Shown: positions 18,260-26,715, counted from the first letter of the stretch. The stretch: DNA of 64,000 nt from Halobacteriovorax vibrionivorans (GCF_003346865.1 NZ_QDKL01000002.1:62001-126000); one strand, 5' to 3'. The notes: generated by a model not told the origin, from the sequence alone. Numbers and translations are program-made.

Positions 18260-19639
18260 ATGAAAGCATTTGTACTTTTTATATTTTTCTCTATTCAAGC
18301 AATGGCCGACTTGAGCCTATCTTATAATGACTTCAGACTATTCAAGAGGCCAATTTCACAAACTAAGCCAATAAGTGAAACTGTAATTAATCTACATGAT
18401 CCAGAAAAGCCGATCGCCTATAATGCCGTTTTAAAAATGAGTGCTAATATATTAAGCTACAGTGAAAATGCACCACATATCACTCCTGAGTCATTTGACT
18501 GGTCAAATATTGGATTATTTCCAATTTTTAATTCTTACCTGAAATTAAGTAAGAATTTTGAAAATTACGAAGATTATAAAAACTATAAGATTAAAATTCC
18601 ATTTTATGCAAAGGATATTAATTCTTGGAATATTGGAGATTCAATATACTTTAATGTTGTTGGAGGTCTTGGGCTTTACCTAACAACAGGAATTGGTGCT
18701 TCAGGGCTAGGCCCAAAAGTATACGCTGAAGGTGGATATAGTATTTATGTTGAAAAGAAATCGGAAAACGAAGTCTTCGTTGAAATCCAAAGAGTTTTTT
18801 CAAAAAGCATTTCTCTCTTAGCTGGAACTTGGGGAGTTTTTGCAGAGACTTCTCGTCTTCACCAGGCAACGAGTGGAATTAACTTTTTGATTGATATCTC
18901 GACTCAACAAGGTCAAGAAGCCTACCATGAAATAGTAACTCATGGAGATGCTACTATTGCACAAGAAAAAGATGAAAGTATAGTAAAGACCGGAAAAGTA
19001 AAGTCAGACGTATTAAGCTTAACTAATAAGGCCGCGCTAGTTACGCCATTTATTCCATTCATTGAGTTCTTGGCCCAAAAACAGCTTAAGGTTTACAAAG
19101 AAGAAAGAAATAATATTTGGAATCAAGAAAGTAATAAAACCATTATTACCAGAGGACATAGTTACGACTATCGTTTATTTAGCAAAAAAGGTGTTTTCAA
19201 TCGCCAATTAACTCTCAATTTAAATAATAATAAACTTAGCTCTGCAAAGTATGAAATCTATCGTGAAAAAAACCACTTTAGAACTCACTCTCTACAGCTT
19301 GCACTCAATAAACTCGAGCGCTACACTGACCAAGCTTTTTTCAAAGATTTAAGTATTGATTTTCAAAAGCAAAGACTGGGATATGCAATTGTAAAAGCTG
19401 AAATAGAACTAGGCCCAACAATTATAAAGAACTTTAAGAAGCTAATGAATGAAGATGATTACAAAAGCTCGGCAAGAAAATTTAGAAAGTACTTTAGAAA
19501 AGGTGGTTTTGATAAGCTTTTAAAAGTTGTAAAGAATTGTGGTGGAAGCCTAAAATTGCTAGTTCAGGGTGAGAAGATTACAAATCATCAAGAAGTGCAT
19601 ACATTCCCATTAACGAATAAGTGTGAACTTACTTACTAA
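18260..19639 (+). CDS. Exported protein of the exopolysaccharide operon, unknown function
   Basis: A 459-residue protein with signal MKAFVLFIFFSIQAMA. I start it at 18260, with AAGG 9 nt upstream, not at the TTG at 18242. A glycine-rich stretch (VVGGLGLYLTTGIGASGLGP) lies near residue 140, and the remaining sequence is charged with beta-rich character. No catalytic motif was recognised. It lies 23 nt after the polytopic protein gene, so it probably belongs to the operon as its last gene. Its 3' end overlaps the convergent gene by 11 nt. Confidence 0.7.
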   Translation: MKAFVLFIFFSIQAMADLSLSYNDFRLFKRPISQTKPISETVINLHDPEKPIAYNAVLKMSANILSYSENAPHITPESFDWSNIGLFPIFNSYLKLSKNFENYEDYKNYKIKIPFYAKDINSWNIGDSIYFNVVGGLGLYLTTGIGASGLGPKVYAEGGYSIYVEKKSENEVFVEIQRVFSKSISLLAGTWGVFAETSRLHQATSGINFLIDISTQQGQEAYHEIVTHGDATIAQEKDESIVKTGKVKSDVLSLTNKAALVTPFIPFIEFLAQKQLKVYKEERNNIWNQESNKTIITRGHSYDYRLFSKKGVFNRQLTLNLNNNKLSSAKYEIYREKNHFRTHSLQLALNKLERYTDQAFFKDLSIDFQKQRLGYAIVKAEIELGPTIIKNFKKLMNEDDYKSSARKFRKYFRKGGFDKLLKVVKNCGGSLKLLVQGEKITNHQEVHTFPLTNKCELTY

Positions 19640-20867
19640 TCAATAATTCTTTATAAAAACGCTTAGAGTAAATCGTTCCATCATATAGAGCATGATGGTC
19701 CCACTTATTATGATTCCAATATGTCACGATGATGGCCTCTTTATTATTAAAAAACTTCGTATAGGATTGCATTTGACTCGTTTGATCTAAAGCAAACTCT
19801 CCAAGAGATATCCTCTTACTAGCAATGCTGATTTTATAATTTTTGTTATTACATAATTCATTTAATTTCTTATTCATTCTCTTAGAAAACAAAGCCTTTG
19901 TATCTGTATAAGTTGCCATAGAATTATTAAAACCAACATGACCTCTATCACCATAGATTGATGGAGAAATGTAGTCCATTTCTTCAATCAGCTCCTTTAA
20001 GTAAAAGCATGAGCTAACCTGCTTGCTTTGAGGTAGATCCCAACCATTATAGAAATCACCATTGGTATTGTAAGAAACCTTAGGTTTATAGCCTAAGCGA
20101 TCAAAAACATCCTTCTTAAGTTTTTTTACTATTGATAGTGAACGCTTGGGATATGATAAAACCATTGGATCAATTTCAGAGAAAGCAGTAACCATCAAGT
20201 CACCCTCTTTAGAAAAGTTCTTAGTTAACTCAAGATAGTCTAAGAACTGACCAAAAGCACTCTCGTAGTAAAAATCATCAAGAGGAATGCCTGACTTAAG
20301 TCTCCACTCAGAATTTTCTGGATCAACAAGTGTCTTTACACTTTCCAAGTGAGGAATAAATTGTAGATTAAGCTTATTTTTTGAGATTACATTCAAGCAA
20401 TTATATAATTCACTTCGACTAGGACGATTTAACTCTTCAAAGCGATAATGACGTCCATGCAGAGGCTCAGAAGGCATATTGTACTGTTCAGAGTTCCCCC
20501 CTGAGAAATGGACAGGATAAAATAAGCTAACTCCCTTAAAGCCTAATTTCTTAGCGCTACTGACCTGCTTTTCACATAACTTGGCCATATCGCCTTTTTT
20601 AAAATATATCAAACCAGCAAATTGGCTTACATTCTTAAATTCCCTAATTTTATATAGATTAAACTCATCAACTTCGGTGGCATCATCTACTGAGGCCGGG
20701 CTTCGGTAGGACTTGGCCTGACGATAATATTCAGACAGATCTGATTTATAGCTACTTTCATAACTTATACGCTCTAGAGCTAAAAATGGTTCAGCATATG
20801 TACCAGTTACACATAGTATTGAGATAAAAATCTTATTTAAGTATTTTAAATGATTCTTAAAACTCAC
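19629..20867 (-). CDS. Exported protein with TIM-barrel glycosidase-like features
   Basis: A 412-residue protein with signal MSFKNHLKYLNKIFISILCV then TGTYAEP. Segments look like successive beta-alpha units of a (beta/alpha)8 barrel: QFAGLIYFKKGD, GFKGVSLFYPVHF, LNLQFIPHLESV, GDLMVTAFSEIDPMVL, and MDYISPSIYGDRGHVGF. The acidic residues in FSEID and in ISPSIYGDR are possible catalytic or binding residues. The layout resembles glycoside hydrolases, but I cannot name the family. It is convergent with the exopolysaccharide operon and could trim its product, as BcsZ cellulase does in cellulose operons; this is inference. A single downstream strand gene would share no operon with it. Confidence 0.6.
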   Translation of the reverse strand: MSFKNHLKYLNKIFISILCVTGTYAEPFLALERISYESSYKSDLSEYYRQAKSYRSPASVDDATEVDEFNLYKIREFKNVSQFAGLIYFKKGDMAKLCEKQVSSAKKLGFKGVSLFYPVHFSGGNSEQYNMPSEPLHGRHYRFEELNRPSRSELYNCLNVISKNKLNLQFIPHLESVKTLVDPENSEWRLKSGIPLDDFYYESAFGQFLDYLELTKNFSKEGDLMVTAFSEIDPMVLSYPKRSLSIVKKLKKDVFDRLGYKPKVSYNTNGDFYNGWDLPQSKQVSSCFYLKELIEEMDYISPSIYGDRGHVGFNNSMATYTDTKALFSKRMNKKLNELCNNKNYKISIASKRISLGEFALDQTSQMQSYTKFFNNKEAIIVTYWNHNKWDHHALYDGTIYSKRFYKELLISK

Positions 20868-20986
20868 GTTACCCGACTCCTTTAATCAATTATCGGTCAC
20901 AAACAGCAAGTTCCTGAGCATTAAATTCAAGTAATTAAATATTTTAATATTTTCAAGCACTTACAAATAGCATCAATGAAAAATAT

Positions 20987-21015
20987 TTGACAGTTATTAA
21001 TACATTCGTTAGTAG
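20987..21015 (+). promoter_or_regulatory. Candidate promoter for the small secreted protein at 21054
   Basis: A perfect TTGACA at 20987-20992 is followed after 17 nt by TAGTAG at 21010-21015, a poor -10 match. It lies in a gene-free gap ahead of a strongly initiated gene. Confidence 0.35.
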
Positions 21016-21053
21016 TCGTTTAAAAAATACATATTTTTTACTTAGGGGCCCTT

Positions 21054-21347
21054 ATGAAATCAGTTTTAATTGCAATGACTTTAATTCTTTCCACTACTTC
21101 AACTCTTGCATGGGTTGAAAATGAAGAGCAATTCTCATCACATCCTTACTATGAGGAAATGATTGAACTTTTGTGCTTTAATTGTGGTCCAAATGAAGGC
21201 GGGTATAGAATTAATGATATTCACGCCATTGAAGAGACACAGGCTGACGTTTGTTACGTTATAGACTACACAGTGATTTACGATGATGACTACGGACCTG
21301 TTAACGAGAGTTACTTTCAAGAATTCTGCTTTGTACCAGAGTTATAA
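21054..21347 (+). CDS. Small secreted acidic protein, unknown
   Basis: A 97-residue protein with signal MKSVLIAMTLILSTTSTLA. The mature part is acidic and contains three cysteines (LLCFNCGP, DVCYVID and a final QEFCFVPEL) and many Tyr and Glu. A Shine-Dalgarno AGGGG lies just upstream. It has its own intrinsic terminator, so it is a single-gene unit. I do not recognise a family; neighbours on both sides are also small secreted proteins. Confidence 0.75.
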   Translation: MKSVLIAMTLILSTTSTLAWVENEEQFSSHPYYEEMIELLCFNCGPNEGGYRINDIHAIEETQADVCYVIDYTVIYDDDYGPVNESYFQEFCFVPEL

Positions 21348-21350
21348 ATG

Positions 21351-21380
21351 AAAAGGCCTCGTATAGCGGGGCCTTTTTTT
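21351..21380 (+). terminator. Intrinsic terminator
   Basis: AAAAGGCC (21351-21358) pairs with GGCCTTTT (21370-21377) and is followed by a T run to 21380. It ends the 97-residue secreted protein gene. Confidence 0.85.
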
Positions 21381-21391
21381 ATGTTCACAAC

Positions 21392-21413
21392 AAAAAAACA
21401 GTGCAAAGCACTG
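21392..21413 (-). terminator. Intrinsic terminator pointing leftwards with no gene feeding it
   Basis: CAGTGC (21399-21404) pairs with GCACTG (21408-21413) around a 3-nt loop. On the minus strand it is followed by seven U (21398-21392). No minus-strand gene ends here, so it may stop antisense transcription. Confidence 0.5.
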
Positions 21414-21491
21414 CGATCTTTTTAATCAATATTTATTTAAAAATAATCTGTGCTACAAGTCCTAAAACAAGAATCAGAATGGAGAGATCGT

Positions 21492-22022
21492 ATGAAGAAA
21501 ATCATCGCAAAAGCACTTATTATTGCAACAATTTGCACTACGGCATTAACATCGTCAGTATTTGCTGGCTTCTGTGCAGACGAACTTCTTTTTGACCCAA
21601 GTTGGCCACAGAATAAGATCTCAAATGTCCTCCAATGTGAGCGAGTAAAAGCAAAGTCTTATCAGCTAGAAGAAAACCTTCTACTTGGTCAAACAGCTTG
21701 TTTTGGAATTATTAAGAACCAATATGCAGACTTTAAGAACACTACATATAAGGTATCTTTTTGGAACACTCAAAAAGATTATGAAGGACTTAGCATTATT
21801 CCAACAATTCTGGAAAATGGAAGAATGTTTGAAAAAGCAAAAGTTGTCGTTAGTAACGATGGTCAAACTCACCTATCTTTTCGTGATTCAGGCCGTGGAT
21901 ATACAACAGAAGTAGGCTTTAATATGGACAGTCCTTCGACAATGAAGGTGCATGTTTTTAATAAGAAGCTCTTTTCGAAGAAGTCCATAGAAACTGCAGA
22001 ATACGAATGTAGCTTTGAATAA
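21492..22022 (+). CDS. Secreted protein, unknown
   Basis: A 176-residue protein with signal MKKIIAKALIIATICTTALT then SSVFAG. GGAG lies 7 nt before the ATG at 21492; the frame extends upstream but has no support there. The mature region has cysteines at GFCADEL, LQCERVK, TACFGII and YECSFE, so two disulfides are possible. The lack of catalytic motifs prevents a functional call. It ends at a bidirectional terminator shared with rpmG. Confidence 0.75.
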   Translation: MKKIIAKALIIATICTTALTSSVFAGFCADELLFDPSWPQNKISNVLQCERVKAKSYQLEENLLLGQTACFGIIKNQYADFKNTTYKVSFWNTQKDYEGLSIIPTILENGRMFEKAKVVVSNDGQTHLSFRDSGRGYTTEVGFNMDSPSTMKVHVFNKKLFSKKSIETAEYECSFE

Positions 22023-22032
22023 GCAATAAAAT

Positions 22033-22063
22033 AAAAAAGCCTCGCATTGCGAGGCTTTTTTTA
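22033..22063. terminator. Bidirectional intrinsic terminator
   Basis: AAAAAAG then CCTCGC, ATT loop, GCGAGG and CTTTTTTT (stem 22040-22046 with 22050-22056). A-run and T-run on opposite sides let it serve both the plus-strand secreted gene and minus-strand rpmG. Confidence 0.9.
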
Positions 22064-22085
22064 TATCTGAATTTAAATAATTAAA

Positions 22086-22262
22086 TTACTTAATTTCTTT
22101 ATGAAGTGTATGCTTTCTTAGGAAAGGATTATACTTCTTAACTTCAAGTCTTTCTGGTGTTGTTTTCTTGTTTTTTGTAGTTGTGTAACGAGATGGAGTT
22201 TGTCCGTTCTTTCTCGCTTCTGTACACTCAAGTGTAATAATAACTCTAGGACCCTTTGCCAT
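22086..22262 (-). CDS. rpmG: 50S ribosomal protein L33, zinc-independent form
   Basis: A 58-residue protein read on the minus strand, starting [20 protein letters not shown] and ending [12 protein letters not shown], which is a full-length L33. It has only one cysteine, so the CxxC pairs of the zinc-binding form are absent. AGGAG lies just before the ATG. The conserved [22 protein letters not shown] core leaves little doubt about identity. It is divergent from the CSSC-tailed protein and lies near L31 type B. Confidence 0.95.
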   Translation of the reverse strand: MAKGPRVIITLECTEARKNGQTPSRYTTTKNKKTTPERLEVKKYNPFLRKHTLHKEIK

Positions 22263-22377
22263 AACTGTCTCCTGAAAAAATATTTTTTTTAATCTTATTT
22301 AGTAAATTAGTATTCGTAGGATAGAAACTTACTAGAAATACGTTGTCATGGCAAGGGCCAACTGCTAAAAATACATT

Positions 22378-22674
22378 ATGGAAACACAAAATCTCGTCAA
22401 CTTAAAGAATTGGAACTTCGCCCACTACAATAGTGAGCATTTCAAGGCATTTATTGGAATGACGGGAGATGTAGAAGAGACAAATGGTGACTTCAAAGAG
22501 ATCATCCTCTACTCGGTAACGGTAGTCGATGGTGAAGATAAGGAAGTCTTCCAACGTGATTTCAAGTCGTTAAAAGCGGCCATTACTCTTATCAATGAGA
22601 ACTATAGTCACTGGCAATTTAACGACCCAACAGATAAGTCAGGAGGAGGCTGTAGTTCTTGCAGTGCTCACTAG
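22378..22674 (+). CDS. Small cytoplasmic protein with a C-terminal CSSC tail
   Basis: A 98-residue soluble protein with no signal peptide. The body alternates strands and helices (FKEIILYSVTVVDGEDKEVF), and the last residues are a glycine-rich linker followed by CSSCSAH. A terminal CxxC-type motif suggests metal binding or a redox or tethering role, but none is proven. The Shine-Dalgarno sequence is weak. It sits between two ribosomal protein genes, and a link to ribosome or zinc biology is only a guess. Confidence 0.65.
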   Translation: METQNLVNLKNWNFAHYNSEHFKAFIGMTGDVEETNGDFKEIILYSVTVVDGEDKEVFQRDFKSLKAAITLINENYSHWQFNDPTDKSGGGCSSCSAH

Positions 22675-22767
22675 CCGCGAGGGGCAAAACCCTTGACAAA
22701 TCTGGCCATATAGGCGAAATTGCTCAAATCTCAAACTTAAATGTTGTAAAACTTAAACGTAGAAATA

Positions 22768-22786
22768 GCATTGTAACAAGCAATGC
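22768..22786 (+). promoter_or_regulatory. Inverted repeat in the leader of rpmE2
   Basis: GCATTG (22768-22773) and CAATGC (22781-22786) are inverted around 7 nt, ending 18 nt before the L31 start codon. It may be an operator or a leader hairpin; it does not match the Zur consensus I know. Confidence 0.35.
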
Positions 22787-22804
22787 GAGAAAAAGAGGTT
22801 TAAA

Positions 22805-23074
22805 ATGAAAAAAGGTATCCACCCAGAGTACAGAGAAGTTCTATTCCACGATATCTCTGCAGACTTAAAATTTATCACTAAATCAACAATCAAAGCTGAT
22901 GCAGAGCTTGAGCACGAAGGGACAACTTACCCATACGTAAAGCTTGATATCTCAAGTGCATCTCACCCATTCTATACAGGGAAAACTAAAGTTCTTGATA
23001 CTGAAGGTCGTATCGATAAGTTCAGAAAGAAATTTGGTACTTCTTACGCTTCTCTTGGGAAGAAAAAGTCTTAA
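22805..23074 (+). CDS. rpmE2: 50S ribosomal protein L31 type B
   Basis: An 89-residue protein with the type B L31 features: [40 protein letters not shown] and FRKKFG. There is no CxxC zinc motif. Length matches the type B family (about 85-90). GAGG lies upstream of the ATG. In many bacteria this form replaces the zinc-binding L31 when zinc is short; here it may simply be the only copy, which this window cannot show. Confidence 0.95.
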   Translation: MKKGIHPEYREVLFHDISADLKFITKSTIKADAELEHEGTTYPYVKLDISSASHPFYTGKTKVLDTEGRIDKFRKKFGTSYASLGKKKS

Positions 23075-23103
23075 TTTAGATTTCAAATTTAAGATATATA
23101 AAG

Positions 23104-23126
23104 GCCTCGCATCGCGAGGCTTTTTT
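23104..23126 (+). terminator. Intrinsic terminator of rpmE2
   Basis: GCCTCGC (23104-23110), ATC, GCGAGGC (23114-23120), TTTTTT. The stem is identical to that of the terminator at 22040. Confidence 0.9.
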
Positions 23127-23141
23127 GTTTATAATAAGAAT

Positions 23142-23567
23142 ATGAAAATTCTTATCCTTCTTCTTATCTCTCAGGTTGCACTTGCAAAGCTAGAGAACAA
23201 AATCAACTATATTGCAGACATTCTCATTCGAGAACAATACCTCATTAACGACTCAAAAGAGCGAGCAGATTTCGTTAAAAGACAACTCATTGAAAAGTCA
23301 GCAAAGAGTATCGACAATAAAAAGCTCGAAAAAATTATTGATGAGAATACAAAGTTCTTAGACCTTAAAGAGCAAATCACAAAACGCTTAAAAGAGAATT
23401 ACTCAGAAGAAGAGATTAATAAGCTAATGGCCATCCTTGAAACAAAGGAGATGCGAAAGCTTGCAAAAGATGTCATTGCACCAATCTTAGTTACGCCTCT
23501 ATACACAATGGATAAAGAGAAGATCATTTATGAATTAAAAGAACTAAGAAAGTCTTCTAACAAGTAG
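23142..23567 (+). CDS. Small exported helical protein
   Basis: A 141-residue protein with a short signal MKILILLLISQVALA. The start at 23142 is chosen because the frame upstream overlaps rpmE2 and its terminator. The mature part is strongly helical and charged, and the segment YSEEEINKLMAILETKEMRK resembles the DUF2059 helix pair, but that match is weak. The Shine-Dalgarno is poor. It is convergent with the Rsm22-type gene, whose stop lies 2 nt beyond its own. Confidence 0.6.
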   Translation: MKILILLLISQVALAKLENKINYIADILIREQYLINDSKERADFVKRQLIEKSAKSIDNKKLEKIIDENTKFLDLKEQITKRLKENYSEEEINKLMAILETKEMRKLAKDVIAPILVTPLYTMDKEKIIYELKELRKSSNK

Positions 23568-23568
23568 A

Positions 23569-24606
23569 TTAGTCGATTTCAATCTCTATGTCTTTCACTC
23601 GAAATGTATCATTCTCTAGCTCTTTAGCTACCGTATAAGAGACTTCAAGCCCAGATGATATACCATCAAGTTGCTTAAGCATCTTCTTCTTAAAAAGCTT
23701 CTTAGGAACTTCTAAGGTAATAACTTTATTTTCGCTAGTACATACTTCCCATAAGTAGGCGTGTTTTACATTTCGTTTTAAGCGAACAAGGCGAGCCTTG
23801 TCGGAGCTCTCAGTACTTGTGGCCTCTTCATCAAATGAATAAAAGTGAATGGTTGCTGGCATAACCTTACGGTCAAGCTTTGCCACTTGAGAAAGGGACT
23901 CGAGCTCGTAATCTAGAGTTGTCTTAATAGATTGGTGACACCAGTCATCCATGTTTTGGAGAGGACAACTCCCCTGCCCCATACAAGGATATTGAATCTT
24001 ATAATCAATAAGAAGAAGCTTTTTTCTTAGCGCTAGTAGATCCTTGAAAACCTCTTTTGTTCCAGGCTCAATACAGATAATAAACTTAGGCTTATAACGC
24101 TTAATGATTTTGAAAGCTGCCGGCATCCCCATTTCATTAATAGAGTTTCCAAAAATAATAGTTCTTGGTGCATCATCTACAAGAGGAAGACTTTCAGAAA
24201 AACCAATTTTAGAATTTTTAAAATACTCATCGTTAAGCTTATTTGCTTGTTTAAGCATAAGCTTAGACTCATCAATACCAGTGAATGAAAGAGCATCAGG
24301 AAAGAGCTCACTGGCCGAAAAGACATAAGTCCCAGGCCCTGTTCCAATATCTAGAATATGAGTTTTTGAAATTGCGCTTATTTGCTCATCACTTAAGTTT
24401 TGTGTGAGAAACTCAAGCTTCAGTGCATTTGTTGGAAAGTAAAATGAAGTATATGCACTAATAAGATCTTCATCAGAGTAATTATTCTTAAGCTTTGTAC
24501 GCTCACTTGTAAATTGTGTGGACTGAGTCCCAATTAGTTTAGCAAGTTGCTGCTTATTTAAATTTGGATTCAGAAGAGAGTTTAAAATAGCATCATAATC
24601 AAACAT
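23569..24606 (-). CDS. Rsm22-family ribosomal RNA methyltransferase-like protein
   Basis: A 345-residue protein. I start it at 24606 (AGGAAG upstream), not at the earlier ATG at 24633. The SAM-binding loop is ILDIGTGPGTYVF. A cysteine cluster in PCMGQGSCPLQNMDDWCHQS is the family hallmark; in mitochondrial homologues of the Rsm22/METTL17 group these cysteines bind an Fe-S cluster. It probably assists assembly or methylation of the small ribosomal subunit in the cytoplasm, although methyltransferase activity is uncertain in the family. It is downstream of gltA on the same strand. Confidence 0.8.
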   Translation of the reverse strand: MFDYDAILNSLLNPNLNKQQLAKLIGTQSTQFTSERTKLKNNYSDEDLISAYTSFYFPTNALKLEFLTQNLSDEQISAISKTHILDIGTGPGTYVFSASELFPDALSFTGIDESKLMLKQANKLNDEYFKNSKIGFSESLPLVDDAPRTIIFGNSINEMGMPAAFKIIKRYKPKFIICIEPGTKEVFKDLLALRKKLLLIDYKIQYPCMGQGSCPLQNMDDWCHQSIKTTLDYELESLSQVAKLDRKVMPATIHFYSFDEEATSTESSDKARLVRLKRNVKHAYLWEVCTSENKVITLEVPKKLFKKKMLKQLDGISSGLEVSYTVAKELENDTFRVKDIEIEID

Positions 24607-24613
24607 ATTACTT

Positions 24614-24642
24614 CCTAATAATAAGGGCCTCAAAAGAGGCCC
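24614..24642 (-). terminator. Probable terminator between gltA and the Rsm22-type gene
   Basis: GGGCCTC (24625-24631), AAAA, GAGGCCC (24636-24642). Reading the minus strand, the hairpin is followed by TTATTATT, a broken U tract just before the start of the Rsm22-type gene, so readthrough is plausible. Confidence 0.6.
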
Positions 24643-24671
24643 TCGATTATTGATAAATTTTAATTTTAAAA

Positions 24672-25943
24672 TTATCTTTTGATTACTGGTGTGTAATCTC
24701 TTTCAGTCTCACCCATGTAAACCTGACGTGGACGTGAAATACGTGCACCATCTTCTCTTAGTTCTTTCCACTGAGATAGCCAACCTGGAAGACGCCCTAG
24801 TACGAACATTGCTGTGAACATATTAGTTGGGATTCCAAGTGCCTTGTAGATGATTCCTGAGTAGAAGTCTACGTTTGGATATAGGTTACGTTTAACGAAG
24901 TACTCATCTTTAAGAGCAACTTCTTCAAGACCTTTTGCAATGTCAAGAAGAGGGTCTTGAATATCAAGCTTTTCAAGAATTGTATCACATGCTTTTTTAA
25001 TGATTTTTGCACGTGGATCAAAATTCTTGTAAACACGGTGACCAAATCCCATAAGACGGAATGGATCTTCCTTGTCTTTCGCTTTTTCGATGAATTTTTG
25101 GTAATCACCACCATCTTTTCTAATTTCTTCAAGCATCTCAAGTACAGCTTGGTTTGCTCCACCGTGTAATTGTCCCCAAAGAGCTGTAACACCAGCTGCA
25201 ATTGAAGCAAATACGTTAGCATGAGATGAACCAACAACTCTTACAGTTGATGCTGAACAGTTTTGCTCGTGGTCTGCGTGTAGAATTAATAAAGTATCAA
25301 GAGCATCTGCTACATCTTTATCAACTTCACCATCAAACATTAAGTTTAAGAAGTCTGATGAGTAATCAAGCTTAGCGTTTGAAGCTAGAGGGCTTTTCCC
25401 CATCGTCTTGCGATAGAATTGCGCCATCATAACTTTAACTTGTCCCATCATTTGAGTAATTGCCTTATTCTTAATTTCCTCAGTTGCCTCAGGGTTTAGG
25501 AATTCAGGATAGAACCCACTTAATGATGAAATAGCAGCAGCTAAAACACCCATTGGGTGTGCTGAACCAGGGAATTGATCAATGATCTTCTCGACTCCAC
25601 CTGGAAGCTTACTTGAAGCAGCAATATCTTTGTTGAATGCTTCTAATTGAGCAGCTGTTGGAAGCTCCCCGTTGTATAGAAGATAAGATACTTCAGCAAA
25701 GTTTGAAGATTCAGCAAGTTGTTCAATTGGGTAACCACGGTATCTTAGGATCCCCTTTTCTCCGTCAAGAAAAGTGATCTTTGACGTACATGATCCAGTG
25801 TTTACAAAACCGATATCTAGAGTAATTGCTCCAGTTTGTGCTCTAAGCTTTGAGATATCTAAAGCGAGCTCATTTTCAGTTCCTTTAAGAGTTGGAACTT
25901 CGATCGTTTGACCATTGATTTCTATTTTTGCACTTTCGGCCAT
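24672..25943 (-). CDS. gltA: Citrate synthase (type II)
   Basis: A 423-residue enzyme condensing acetyl-CoA and oxaloacetate to citrate in the TCA cycle. The N-terminal beta extension (residues 1-60) is typical of the allosteric Gram-negative form. Catalytic regions are visible: SSHANVFASIAAGVTALWGQ with LHGGANQ around residue 255-265, GFGHRVYKNFDPRA near 300, and DFYSGIIYKALGIP. AGGAG lies 6 nt before the ATG. It is downstream of pyrE but separated by a hairpin and about 140 bp, so it likely has its own promoter. Confidence 0.97.
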   Translation of the reverse strand: MAESAKIEINGQTIEVPTLKGTENELALDISKLRAQTGAITLDIGFVNTGSCTSKITFLDGEKGILRYRGYPIEQLAESSNFAEVSYLLYNGELPTAAQLEAFNKDIAASSKLPGGVEKIIDQFPGSAHPMGVLAAAISSLSGFYPEFLNPEATEEIKNKAITQMMGQVKVMMAQFYRKTMGKSPLASNAKLDYSSDFLNLMFDGEVDKDVADALDTLLILHADHEQNCSASTVRVVGSSHANVFASIAAGVTALWGQLHGGANQAVLEMLEEIRKDGGDYQKFIEKAKDKEDPFRLMGFGHRVYKNFDPRAKIIKKACDTILEKLDIQDPLLDIAKGLEEVALKDEYFVKRNLYPNVDFYSGIIYKALGIPTNMFTAMFVLGRLPGWLSQWKELREDGARISRPRQVYMGETERDYTPVIKR

Positions 25944-26059
25944 TTGTTTCCTCCAAAATTTAAGTTGGAATAACTTAAAAACATATAGATGTTAAGGTAA
26001 TACGAATAATATTAGTATGATACATATATTCTTTTGCAAGATATGTCGACACGTCTTGC

Positions 26060-26088
26060 GTCTAAAACATGCGTCGCACAATTTAGAC
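26060..26088 (-). terminator. Hairpin at the end of pyrE
   Basis: GTCTAAA and TTTAGAC form the outer stem (26060-26066 with 26082-26088) with an inner GCG/CGC pairing. The stem includes the pyrE stop codon. No U tract follows on the minus strand, so termination efficiency is doubtful. Confidence 0.4.
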
Positions 26089-26715
26089 CTGCCAATTATC
26101 AGGGTCTTGCTGCCATCTCATCAGTAATTGATGGCCTTCTTTATTAATAATATCTTCAGACAAACAGATATCGGCTAATTGATTTAAATTTATTAGTGAA
26201 AAGATATCAATCTCCAACTCTTTTGCCACCTTCTTCGCATTAGGCGTCTGGTAGTCCACCAAACACAAAACAGAGTCTACCACATGGCCTTGATCACGAA
26301 TAAGCCTTATGACTTTTTCAATACTTGAGCCTTGGTTTACCAGGTCTTCAACTAAAAGTAGTTTACTGTTTTCGCCAACTTTTCCTTCCACTATCTTACC
26401 TGTCCCGTGAGACTTAGGTTTTGAGCGAACATAATTCATTGGCTCGCTTCGATGAAATGCTAATGCGGCCGCATGTGAAATTCCAGCAGTGGCGACACCA
26501 GTTATAAAGTCATATTTAAGATTTTTATTATTTATCGTCTCACTTAAGAGCTCTATTGCTAAGGCCCACATTTTTGGATCTGAAGACATGAGACGATTAT
26601 CACAATAAATCGGCCCTTCTTTACCAGAAGCATATTTAAATGGATTTTGTGGTGAAATTTTAATTAAGCCAAATTTTATCATCTCTTTTACAAGATCTTG
26701 AATTTTAGAATGCAT
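26083..26715 (-). CDS. pyrE: Orotate phosphoribosyltransferase
   Basis: A 210-residue enzyme joining orotate to PRPP to give OMP in pyrimidine synthesis. The PRPP loop is LLVEDLVNQGSS near residues 120-131, and the substrate loop region is YVRSKPKSHGTGKIVEG. YASGKEGPIYCDNR is a typical N-terminal segment. The start ATG at 26715 has AAGGGG upstream. It is divergent from the receiver-like gene and separate from pyrD, which is encoded at 34 kb. Confidence 0.95.
   Translation of the reverse strand: MHSKIQDLVKEMIKFGLIKISPQNPFKYASGKEGPIYCDNRLMSSDPKMWALAIELLSETINNKNLKYDFITGVATAGISHAAALAFHRSEPMNYVRSKPKSHGTGKIVEGKVGENSKLLLVEDLVNQGSSIEKVIRLIRDQGHVVDSVLCLVDYQTPNAKKVAKELEIDIFSLINLNQLADICLSEDIINKEGHQLLMRWQQDPDNWQV

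Noticed and set aside
22693..22721. TTGACA-like -35 upstream of rpmE2.
   Set aside because: No matching -10 is found at 16 to 18 nt.
22768..22786. Zur operator for the zinc-free ribosomal proteins.
   Set aside because: The inverted repeat does not match the Zur consensus I know, and only one site exists.
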